Origin: Trichuris trichiura
Taxonomy: Eukaryota; Nematoda; Enoplea; Trichinellida; Trichuridae
Direction: 5' to 3'
NCBI GenBank assembly: GCA_037903355.1
Contig: JBAJFE010000038.1
Coordinates: 2,709,303 to 2,773,302, forward strand
DNA length: 64,000 nt
The position numbers and the translations under genes are program-made. Within the stretch, counting starts at the first letter, position 1; each line of letters opens with the position of its first letter. Below the pieces are notes generated by a model, which did no database searches, had not been told where the DNA came from, and saw only the letters and a list, made by a program, of their open reading frames with translations. Below are positions 46,956 through 56,870 of this stretch, piece by piece.

Positions 46956-46963
46956 GTCTACCG

Positions 46964-47273
46964 GAACTAACAGCCAGAGGTGAAACATTAAAGTCCCGTT
47001 AGGCGGAAACGTGCTTTTAAATATTTCATTATCAGGACTACTACTGAAAGTGAAACTGCCATGAATGTGGCCGTACATCCTCATCCTGTAACACCGCACT
47101 TCCCTTTCCTTTTGATACTAACGTCGCTGTTACGTGATTTACAGAACTCTAGCTTTCAGTTAAGGTGCATGACCTCATAAAACTCCAGTTCCTACAAAGT
47201 ACTTACAGACTAGTTTGGTTTATTATAAACATTCGTCCGTGTTGTTTCTAATAATCTGTTTTCATTATATCAG
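46964..47273 (+). other. Intron end before the astacin exon
   Basis: AT-rich, ending in CATTATATCAG at 47273, the 3' splice site of the long intron. Confidence 0.6.
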
Positions 47274-48272
47274 GTCGGTATAATTATTCACGAGCTGATG
47301 CATACTGCTGGATTTTTTCACGAACAAAGCCGGACTGACCGTGACAATTATATACGTATAAACTGGAGAAACATCTTGCCCGGCACTAGTGATCAGTTTG
47401 ACAAGTACGACTCTCGGTCAGTGGATTTACTTGGGACGACCTATGACTACAATAGCATTATGCACTATGGACCATATGCATTCAGCCGAAATGGGCAACG
47501 GACAATCGAAGCACTAAAGGCAGGTGGAGAAGCAATGGGTCAGCGCAAAGGATTCAGCGCAACAGATATTTACAAGCTGAACAAATTGTATTCATGTGAT
47601 GAGCATAGCAATGGAGTCAATGACGTCCGACCTGCGACAGAAACTTCTCAACCCATCGATGGTCCATTTATGACACCTGTTTCTCCTACAAGAAGAGGAA
47701 AATCATGCGAGAACAAGAAATGGGAATGTTACTTTTGGAAATGGCTAGGCCATTGCAACACGAACAAAGTTTTCATGTTTGAATATTGCCTTAAGGCTTG
47801 CAACTGGTGTAATGAAGGTGACGACGGAATAGACATTTCTTCTGGCGGGAGCAACGTTGTAAAGCCTTTAACGACCACTATTCCGAAAATAAAACGCTGC
47901 GAAGACGCAAATGGACATTGCAAAAAATGGAGTAAGACAGGATACTGCGACATGATCGGATATCGACACTTCATGGCTGAAACGTGTGCTGAGTCATGTG
48001 GCAAATGCCTGTCTAGTTCACTTTCTACCGAGACTGACGGTATATTACAACACAATTCATCATTGCCTGTTTCCTCAACTCACATCTCAGATTACGACAG
48101 TGCTGTAAACAGAAGTATTAATAGTCCTGTTTTGGGGTGTGCAGACAGCGAAGGTTTCAAAACCCGATGTCAACTGTACGCAACATGGGGTATGTGTCAG
48201 GGCCACAACAAAGCATTCATGGAAAATGTCTGCCCGAGGTCGTGCAATTTCTGTGTCGTCAAAGGAACCTGA
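47274..48272 (+). CDS. Astacin metalloprotease, zinc site and three ShKT domains (last exon)
   Basis: Continues the exon ending at 4342. It opens with VGII and the full zinc signature HELMHTAGFFHE plus the following QSR (47289-47333). The Met-turn SIMHY (about 47453) supplies the tyrosine ligand, and the fourth catalytic-domain cysteine is in LYSCDE. Three six-cysteine ShKT domains follow: about 47702-47812 (SCENKKWECYF...), 47896-48011 (RCEDANGHCKKW...) and 48135-48256 (GCADSEGF...). TGA is at 48270-48272. No internal stop exists, so the gene looks functional. The product is expected to be secreted; astacin-ShKT proteins of nematodes act in cuticle processing, digestion or host interaction, which cannot be decided here. 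Confidence 0.95.
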   Translation, partial: VGIIIHELMHTAGFFHEQSRTDRDNYIRINWRNILPGTSDQFDKYDSRSVDLLGTTYDYNSIMHYGPYAFSRNGQRTIEALKAGGEAMGQRKGFSATDIYKLNKLYSCDEHSNGVNDVRPATETSQPIDGPFMTPVSPTRRGKSCENKKWECYFWKWLGHCNTNKVFMFEYCLKACNWCNEGDDGIDISSGGSNVVKPLTTTIPKIKRCEDANGHCKKWSKTGYCDMIGYRHFMAETCAESCGKCLSSSLSTETDGILQHNSSLPVSSTHISDYDSAVNRSINSPVLGCADSEGFKTRCQLYATWGMCQGHNKAFMENVCPRSCNFCVVKGT

Positions 48273-48302
48273 GAATAAGGCCATGATTAAAAGTTGCTTC
48301 TT

Positions 48303-48405
48303 AAGTGTTGCGCAGCCCTGAGAGCAGCATCGCAGCCTGACTTGCATATTGCGTTACCATTGCTAACAGCCCAAAAATTGAGGAAGAGGAAACCAAGTGT
48401 GGCGC
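48303..48405 (-). repeat. hAT-R internal fragment next to the astacin stop
   Basis: About 100 bp almost identical to 46315-46415 of R4, starting 31 bp after the stop codon. It has no CAGTG termini and no evident TSD, so it did not arrive as a normal hAT insertion. It would lie within the 3' UTR. Confidence 0.75.
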
Positions 48406-48914
48406 AGTGACGAATGCTGCTCATTCTTCCTCATAGGCGGTTATGTTTGTTCTAGATGTGTTAAAAATTCTAATTGTACACAGAACAGGCCGGTTTATGG
48501 AAAAGGTTTTTATTTCAATGTAAACTATGCAAAATGGATTTCATTGGTTTGTACGAAATTGATCCCCTGCTATAGAATCAACGAATTCGTGATTAAAAAG
48601 CGTAATCTTGTCGATGTGGCCAGGCTGTGAAAACTGACAAACAATGGTGATTTGATGAGAAAATGAGAATTAGAAGAGCGATTCAACCATTTTGGGCATA
48701 AAACACTTAAACGTTCAGAACTAGAAAAATTGATATTCAGTTCGCGTTTCTTCAGCAGTTCCTAATGGGTTGGTCGCTTTTCACACGTATTAGTTAAAAC
48801 ATTTATCATACATGAGGAATCTTTTTAACTTTCCCATATCTAACGTTACAGATATTCAGATCTCGTAACCTTCACCTCTGGGGTTTGCCACGTGCAGCGG
48901 CGTTCCTCTTAATG
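48406..48914. other. Astacin 3' flank
   Basis: 509 bp of AT-rich DNA. No confident polyadenylation signal or further exon was found. Confidence 0.4.
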
Positions 48915-49150
48915 CGTGGGTGGGGAACGTCCGGCCAGCGAGGCCATTTTCTATCATGCGCTAGGGCAACCGCTCAAGGATGCGATATTCCGTGAAATGT
49001 GATTGTGTGAGCTTATTTTTCATAATGCGATAAACGTATTGTGTGTGAATTCTAGGAAGAACATAAACCTTGCGTAACAAGCAGGGAACGTCAGGCTGGC
49101 TCAGAAGACTGCTTTGCTGACAGCTCTCTGTCAGCAAACCGACATTGTTA
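48915..49150 (+). mobile_element. hAT-A terminal fragment
   Basis: CGTGGGTGGGGAACGTCCGG onward matches the left part of the MITE at 56201-56440. It breaks off at about 49150, just before hAT-B5. Confidence 0.7.
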
Positions 49151-49979
49151 GTGAACGGCAGTGTTTTCCAGGCGGAAAGCCGTTTGGCCGCCCGAGAAAG
49201 TTTCTGAGAGTCCAGCCCCCGTATTCTGATTAGCCAAATTCGAGCGCACTAATTGGCCAATTTCAGCGCACTGATTGGCTCAAATGGTTGCAACGCTAGA
49301 AGATCAACTACAACTGTACAGATTTATTACTGCAAACTGTTTTTCAAGAAGTTGACGAAAGATGCACGGCTTGCGCAGGTGCGATCGAACTAGCCTGTCG
49401 ACGTTGGGCTCGATCGAGGTAACTCGTAGACTCAGATCGCCGCTCTGACTACTTGCAGCTGACCGCGTTGTTTCGTCACTAGGTCCCTAACGATACTAAA
49501 TGCGCGCGCTCCACAAGACTCGATGAGGGAAGACAAACCAGTAAGTTTGTCACCACACCCCATGCGCCAGGGTACAACTCTGGGACTTCTTTCTGCAGCC
49601 AAAACTGCTGATAACCCTGTGACAACCCGTTCGACTGCAACTCCAGCAGCTCATCTTTCGGTGAAATCTGTTCGTCGTCTAAATTTCTTAGCGGTTTGAT
49701 CACCCAGTCTGAGATCACCATAGACAAAATGTCATGAAAACGACGTGTGAAATCGTGCAGCGCTTCGAGATGCTCACAGTACAATTCCACATTTGCTTCA
49801 GAAATCCCACCTTCGTTTCCCATTTGGGCGTGACTTTGAAACTGTGACAACTCGCCCCTTGCAAAGCTGCGCTTGAAGGAAAGCAGCTTTGACATGAACG
49901 CAGAGATAACGGATTTTATCTTAATCAAATTCAGATCGTCCGCCTGGAGCTGCTTGCTCATTTGATTAAATTTAAAATA

Positions 49980-50856
49980 CAGGCAGCCATCGTTATCCGC
50001 GGTTAATTCGTCTAACGTTTTGAGCATTTTATCTCGCTAAGTTGAATTCCGCGTTATATAGGATACTTTATGAAAAAGGCCAAATAACTTATATTCTTGC
50101 TGCGTATTTCGTCCTGTCCGCTTGAATTCTTTCCGGAACGGTTATCATATCTAGTGATCCTGCGAAGCTTGGTACTACGGAATCTAGCTACGAGATAATT
50201 GCATCAATGAGTCTGCGCTTGTCCGATGGGGTAGCCATCAGAGTCCAGGCCGTTAGATACAAGAAAGGATGAAAGTAAAGTGCTCTTTCTTTAAACGCCT
50301 GGGAAACGCCTTGTTTTAATGAGCTAAGCGATGTACTGGTGTGCGCGGAACAGATACAGAGCAGAAGAAATATAAAATACATAGGCGCACTTAAGCAGAA
50401 ATAGTGAAAATCACACAGAACACATCCACGTCTACGACAGAAACGTTGGCGCATCAGGAATCAATTTACGCACTTTCTGCAGGTGGGCGCAGATCTCCTG
50501 GAGAACGCCCAGTCTTAAAGTTTCTTGAACTTGTTGGTAGCAAAGCTTCTCGCCTTAAAATGTTAGTCTTCGCAGCTGCCGGAGCTTTATTTGAAAACAT
50601 TGTTACAGGGAGCTGTATCTGCCTTCTCTTCGCTTGATCGAATAAGTCTTGTAGCGGCTTCAACGAAGCCGTTATTCCTCGTGCAACCATGATGCGACGT
50701 TCCATGGACGAATCGTATTCAGCAATCATACCCTTTAAGGCTTGCGCTTGCAGGAAAATAGCCAGCGGTGCGCATGTTTTTGTGAAAAGATGACGTCACT
50801 ATTTCACGCCGGACGAACCACGTTGTATAGAATCCGCGGGTGACGAGGGCCGCCTG
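49980..50856 (-). mobile_element. Tigger-E copy, 877 bp
   Basis: CAGGCAGCCATCGTTATCC start and complementary GACGAGGGCCGCCTG end, with TA at 49978-49979 and 50857-50858. Minus-strand 50466-50729 is the C-terminal tail (MIAEYDSSMERRIM). The catalytic part is deleted. It interrupts the hAT-B transposase. Confidence 0.85.
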
Positions 50857-52411
50857 TACATGTCTGCTTTCTTATTTGGCAAATTTTCTCGCTCAGCGAA
50901 GTGTACTCCTGTTCAAAAAATTGAAGAACGGATTCGTACCGACGAAAAACCTTGACAGGCAGGCACCTTTTGATAGCCATCTCAATTCTGTGGGCAGAAG
51001 TAGACGATTAAAGTCCTCGTTATTTTCATCACATAATCATCGAAAAAGTCTTTCACTGAGTGGATTACCTTTGATTTTGTTTACCGCGTTGATGAAATAC
51101 CGAAGGGATTCATGCAAACGCGGCTTAAAATGACTGGCTATGAGATGCTGCCGGTGCAACACAGTGGATTCACAGCATGTTGGGAACTATGTTTTTTAGA
51201 TACGATGTGAATCCTCGCTGACTGCTGAGCATAGCTGGTGCACCATTTGTTGCCACGGCTATCATGTTCTGAAGAAGTGCTTTTTCCGTAAAGGATGCTT
51301 CCACTACTTGAAAGATAGACTCACCCCTTCTATCTGTACTCAATTCTTTCGAAAACTAACTCTTCTACAAATTGTTCTAAACTGGACGTAAGCCAGTACA
51401 AGCTATTAATTTCCAGGCAATGCAGATTCGTCTAATTGCAACGAGAATTCCCTCTCTCTGGCATGCAGCAGAGCGTTTCTTCGGTGTTTTTAGCCAATGC
51501 ATCGATTCGTCTTTGAACAGTATCATTGCTCAGTGGTATTTTCTCAGTAACATCATGTGCGTTTTGGTGAAGCACGGTTTCCAGAACTTCAGCTATGGCG
51601 GGCATTATTAATTTCTCGCCGATAGTATGAGGCGTAGCCGCTTTCGCAATTAACAATGAACTCTGTATGGCGCTGCAAGTCCGTTACGATCTGGTTTTGA
51701 AAGAAAGGGTATCATACTGTTCAGTGTTCTCTTCTTCATTACCTTCTTCCTCAGGGTCTGCTAGTAGGACATGCCCTTATTACTCATGCTTGGGTGTCGC
51801 CTCAGTAAATGGCGTTTCATCCCGAAAGGCTTCATAGACCCATTTGAGAAAACTCTTTCGCACAACAAACATAGTAGTAGTTGTTCCGTACCAAGCGTAA
51901 CAGGGAAACCAAAGCGCAGATATTCGCTACTATACTGCCTACATTTCTTGCTCGCCTGAGCCATGACTGAGAATCTGCAAAGTCACTTCTCGAAATCAAC
52001 TAAACAAGTATATCACACAGTTACAGCGACGGTGTTCGACGCACGGTGTAGCTTACTGGATTTATGCCGATGAAACTGGAGCGGGCGTACGAGAAAAGCA
52101 ACCGTACAGACAAAGCGTTTGCTGAAAATGTGTGAGCAGCACACGCAATTCCCTGTCGCTGACGCGTATGCTTGCATTGCAGCTGCGTGGAGAATGGACG
52201 TGAAGAAAGAAAGGAAAGTAAAAGGAAGCCGACTTTTCACAGAGCTAGGGCAAGAGATGGTAATCGTTGACAAAATTGTAAAACAGAGTCATTGCTACCA
52301 TGCTACGCTAACACGCGCGACTTGCTGGTTGAATCGTGAAGCAGGTGCAAACATATCGCAAAAACTACGGCGCATTCTGATAGCGCGTGCAACTATTTCT
52401 GATGTGAATTA

Positions 52412-54320
52412 CAGTCAGTTCTCGTATAACGCGAGCGTTTGGTCACTTAAAAATCCTGAAAAATCTCGCGTTATATGAAATCGCGTTATAGGAGACATGT
52501 AAAGTATAGGAAAATCACGATTTGGTTCAAAGCGTCAAAAGGATTGTTTACTTGTAAACAACAACGGAGAGATATCTTAAATAAGCTGGGTTGAAACAGG
52601 AATTATGATGTACCTGAGCTACTTTTTCTACCGTTAGGCACGCTGACGTATGGATCCTCTTACACGGGGTCTGAATAACATTATCTTTTACGGCTATCAT
52701 ACGTTAACGGCAGAGCTTTTATGATAGAACTCTTTACAGCGGACAGAGTTCAAACTGGCTTTCAGGAGCGGCGTGCTTGCGTCTTTAGCTTGTGGAAGGA
52801 GTCCCTGTCAGTACTAAAATAAACGACCTCATCACCACGAAAGAATGGAGTTCCGTTGGACTCACTTTTTTAATCTCACTATCCTTTGTTACGGGCGAAC
52901 TGAGGTCCTATTAGATGTAGAAGGTAGCGCTTCCTCATCGTCACAATGTTTCTTCATTGCAGTAAAGTATAATTCGAGCTTTTTTTGTTTCGCACATGTA
53001 CTTCTTTCGTACAGCAGCTGCTTGTACGGCTCCAAACAAGCTCGGATACCTCTTGTGGTTTTCCCGCTGCGTTCTGCATTACAATCATTGTCTTCGAGCC
53101 ATTGTAAACGCTGTTCAATAGTCTTCAGGGTATCTGACAGCTCAGCAGTGGTCATTTGTCGCGGAGGGGGCCGAGGAACTTCCTGATTTTCATCATCTTC
53201 TCTTCCTTCAGCTTCCCCTGCTACAGAAAGTTTCTGGAGCTCCTCGGTGGTCACCTTTTCTCTGACCAAGTTTTGTACTTCCATTGGAAATGTTTGCGCG
53301 CCATCGACGTCCGCGCTTCCTGCTTCGCCACAGAGACGAACATTGTAAAAACTGTATCGATTCTTGAAACGGCAGAACCAACCACTACTAGCAGTAAATG
53401 GAGGAATTTCAGTAGGATTTGTAGACTGTTTCTTAAGGTCTTCGTAAATGGCAACTGCTTTTTGTCTGATGGTGAAAAACGTTGTTCCTACTCTTTTCAT
53501 CGTTTGAGTTTCGATCCAAATGCTGAGTAGTTTTTCCATTTCTTCCAGTATCTTAGGCCTTGTTTTTATTGACATCGCAATACTTGAACTGGTACCGCTT
53601 AGGCAAGTCTGTTTAATTTTTTCTGCATTGCTCCTAATGGTCCGCAAGGTTGATTCCTTTATGCCAGTAGCTTTGACGATATCACGTGTCGTCTCATTCC
53701 GTTCATACCGTTTCAGTATATCTCAAACTTCTCTCCAACAGTCAGCGCCTTTCTTTTTCGACCACTACCAGCTGACTTCGAATCAGGAAGCTTAGACATT
53801 TTCAGATACTTAAAGGCTATCCTCAGATTGCGGAGTCAGACAAAATACTTACGGGCTCGCAAACAGACGGTTAGAGTGCTTTCCGAATTCTGTGCTAGCG
53901 TACTACGACTCACTGGAAAAGCTCTACGATGCCTGCGCTTCGGCAGAATTGAAAATGGAAGCGTCGTCTGTGCAGATGTTCCTGCCAGCGCAAATTATTC
54001 CACCGAACATGAATACCGATCAATAGCCTGTTTGAGTATGCATATCGCAGGGTGCACAGCTGGGTCGGACACTACTTCTGATAAGAATCCTAAAAGTTTT
54101 TGTCACATTTCGCTTGTTCGTGACCGTGGAACCTGCATACGCTAAGAGCACGGCCTTTGTTTGCTCTCGGTGAATGAAAACACGGGGAGACATCGCCAGA
54201 AGCCCACGCTTTCCAGCTGGCAAATTCGCGTAAGAACGGAAACAGAATCGCGTTATGTGAGAAAGTGCTACGATTTCAAAATCGAGTATGACCGAAGACG
54301 CGTTATACGAGAACTGACTG
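52412..54320 (-). mobile_element. Tigger-F element, 1,909 bp
   Basis: Perfect-looking inverted termini CAGTCAGTTCTCGTATAACG (52412) and its complement (ending 54320), with TA duplicated (52410-52411 and 54321-54322). The empty site is seen at 31300 in hAT-B4. Contains the ORF at 52889-53795. Confidence 0.92.
52889..53795 (-). CDS. Tigger-like protein lacking the DDE core
   Basis: An uninterrupted 252-codon frame (53647-52889) encodes the second half of a CENP-B-type DNA-binding region (ESTLRTIRSN, FTASSGWFCRFKNRY, CGEAGSADVDGAQTFP). After VQNLVREKV it passes directly into the Tigger C-terminal tail (AELSDTLKTIEQRLQWLED, GIRACLEPYKQL, LELYFTAMK). The roughly 200-residue DDE domain is missing, yet the frame is kept. 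Upstream, 53648-53795 encodes the start (MSKLPDSKSAG, RKRKALTVGEK) but a 2-base insertion near 53720 separates it. It cannot transpose itself. Whether it binds the Tigger ends is untested. Confidence 0.75.
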
Positions 54321-55284
54321 TATGTGCTCTGCGCTCAGTGCTTCTCAGCTGAAAACTTACCATACTCAACCGTACGCCAGGAAGGTTACGGTGTCAGACC
54401 TGCGATCCCTGCTGCCGTGCGTTCTGAATGGTCATTTTCACGAGCAGTGGTTGGTTCATGTGGTGGAGTGGAGGGTAGCCGGCATCACGCATAGCATGCA
54501 ACTTTATCTTAACCAGTGCGCACAATGCCTGACCCTTGGACCACACCTTCTGATGCGTCTCAACACGATGGCCCAGGTGGGGCATGTGCCTCACACAGCT
54601 CAAATGCCCCCCTCCCCCCAACGGGCCTTTTGGGACTTCAAAAGGGCCCCTGCCCCACCGTGAGAAGTATTGCGTTAGACCAGTGTTTCTCAAGCGGAAG
54701 GCCGTTTGGGCCCCCCAGAGAACGTTCCGAGCGTCCGGGCCCCCCTATTCTGATTGGCCAACATCGAGCGCAATGATTGGCCAATTTCAATGCACTGATT
54801 GGCTGAAATGGTTGCAACGCTAGAAGGTCAACTACAGCTGCACAGATTTATTTCTGCAAACCGTTTTTCGAGAAGTCAACGAAGAGCTGCTTGGCTCGCC
54901 CAGATGCGATTGAACTAGCCTGTCGATGTTGGCTCGATCGAGGTAACTCGCAGACGCAGATCGCCGTGTCTGACTATTTGCAGCTGACTGCGTTTCTTCT
55001 TCATCACTAGGTCTGTAACAATACTAAATGCAGGGTCTTCTAAAAAGTTGTCCCCCCGGAAGTGAAGGTGGCAATATCAAAGGAGGTCAAGCGGGGATTA
55101 TTACGCCACAGAAACAATGGCATCCGTAATCGCATTGTCGGTGCATTGGTGTGGACTAATGTGCATTAGTGTATATGTGCTGCACTGCAAAGGGTCAACG
55201 TCTCGCTAACCCTCTTCCAGCGGCGCTGTACGGCAGCCTAGCCGGCCATCCTGTCCTGCCCTAGCCTAAACCTAAGACTGAACA

Positions 55285-55285
55285 T

Positions 55286-55321
<36 letters not shown>
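55285..55321 (+). repeat. (TG)n microsatellite
   Basis: About 18 TG units immediately after the TTAGGC-like tract of M6, followed by a GC-alternating stretch. Confidence 0.95.
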
Positions 55322-55323
<2 letters not shown>

Positions 55324-55534
55324 CGCGCGCGAGTTATTAGTAAAAAATTTATTGTGAGACGTCGACGGGAATGACGAAGAAGCGTAGCGCAAAGTATACG
55401 TACACTAGCATGCGAGCAATGGGAAATACGTAACGTGAAAAAGCGAACGTACCGGTCACTGAGGTGCATAGTCAGGCGAAGGGGGTGATGTTTCTCCAGC
55501 CTCGGTTCCGACGTGGTCACCCGGCTGGGCTTGA

Positions 55535-55936
55535 TCATATAAACGCCCTTAGAGGAGTAAAACGTAAAGCCACTGTAAAGCGCAGTTTACAACGTACAGC
55601 GGGCAAAACAGCTGCGGCACTATTGGTGCACTTACCACCGAACCAGTTGCTCGTGCGTACGGACAATTCCTTGCGGCAGGACTGCTTGAAGCAGCGCCAA
55701 GTCATGCCGCCACGCCCCGGACGCATCCGCTGTCCGCAAGATGGGCACAGTCTTTCGCTGTGTAGTACTCCTTTGCCGCGCAGGAACTGCACCGCCGCCT
55801 TTTCGTCTGGCACCGTTTGATGCAGCCATTCGATGCTCTTACTTTGCATCTTTCGTAAACGGCGGTTTGCTGATGCCACCTTTACGCGGCTCTGACTTGT
55901 CGACGGCATATGATCGCTAGGCGTTGGGTCAGACAT
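55535..55936 (-). pseudogene. Merlin/ISXO2-like transposase N-terminal part
   Basis: The segment AVQFLRGKGVLHSERLCPSC and GMTWRCFKQSCRKELSVRTS, then WFGGK, matches the four-cysteine zinc-binding N-terminal region of IS1016/ISXO2-type (Merlin) transposases: CPSC ... WRC ... CRKE. The DDE part is absent. This is the evidence used to name the whole GGGTCT-ended family Merlin. Confidence 0.75.
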
Positions 55937-56200
55937 AACGCAGAATGAGCTTTACGGTTTTTACCAAGACACGACGCGGCTGAGACCGTTTACCTCCGAT
56001 GTTTTTCACGAATCGCTAAGATGAGATCCTAGCGTGAACCGCTGCACGCCCCTTTGTGTTTCCCGTACCTTCAATTAATGCGCAGCTGAATAATTCCTTC
56101 GCTTTCGCTCTTTCGAACGGGTCACTAACTGCATCAGTGACACTTGCAAACGCTATTCAGCTGCAGTGCAGCAGAATTCTTCGGTGCTAATCCGTTAGAC

Positions 56201-56870
56201 CAGGGGTGGGGAACGTCCGGCCCGCGAGGCCATTTTCCGCCCACGCGCTGGGGCAACCGCACATGGATGCGAGATTCAGTGAAATGTGATTGTAGAAAGT
56301 TATTCTTCATAAAGCGATAAACGTATTTTATGTGAATCCTAGTAAGAACAAACCTTTCGTAACAAGCAGGGAGTGTCAGGCTGGCTCGGAAGACTGCGTT
56401 GCTGACAGCTCTCTGTCGATAAACCGACATTGTTAGTCCTCGCTGACAAGCAGTAGGCGCCACTATAGTGTGTGCGCGCGCGCAAGTAGCGTGGACCATT
56501 GCTTTGTTCGAGATAACGACTGTCCAGCACGCTAGAGCACTTCTGCTTTTTTGCTCTCAGTAGTCACTGGCGTAGTTCTCGCCTTCTCTTGCTATCGTTT
56601 TCAACGGTTTGCGCCGGTCGCCTGTCATATACGTCTTCGAAGTACAAAAAGGTTATTTCGTTCTCTGCAGTTGCAATTATGTTCTTTACAACTGGGTTGC
56701 AGAATTGTCTCAAAATTCTGCCTTTTATCTCGGAGTTTCCTCGCCAGGGAAAAGCAGTTCCAAGCATCCCATTAGGGGTGACTTAATAAACATACGTGCA
56801 AATAAAGCAGGCTGTTCTTCGTTTAAATACGCTATACGGCCCGCGGCACCAAAAAAGTTCCCCACCCCTG
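56201..56870. mobile_element. hAT-A MITE, 670 bp, perfect TSD
   Basis: CAGGGGTGGGGAACGTCCGG start, TTCCCCACCCCTG end, perfect 8-bp TSD CGTTAGAC (56193-56200 and 56871-56878). It consists of the two terminal parts of hAT-A with the transposase deleted. Inserted in Merlin M6. Confidence 0.92.

Larger units (their letters stand above)
4343..47273 (+). other. 42,931-bp astacin intron filled with transposons
   Basis: Defined by donor GTAGGC at 4343 and acceptor TATATCAG ending at 47273. Joining the flanks gives GCME then VGII without a phase change, exactly where astacins run from the third cysteine into the zinc helix. Nearly all recognised content is transposable elements. No other host exon was recognised inside. 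Intron length is exact if the assembly is correct. Confidence 0.85.
49159..54672 (-). mobile_element. hAT-B element, copy B5, with two nested Tiggers
   Basis: Ends CAGTGTTTTCC (49159) and GAGAAGTATTG (54672). The minus-strand transposase begins at 51964 (MAQASKKC) with the zinc finger (CLLCERVF...LLRRHPS), runs through 51432-51656 (GEKLIMPAIAEVLE), and ends with 49479-49980 and beyond. Tigger-E (49980-50856) and Tigger-F (52412-54320) interrupt it. Excluding them it is about 2.7 kb. The flanking 8-mers differ, so the ends may belong to different insertion events. Confidence 0.8.
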
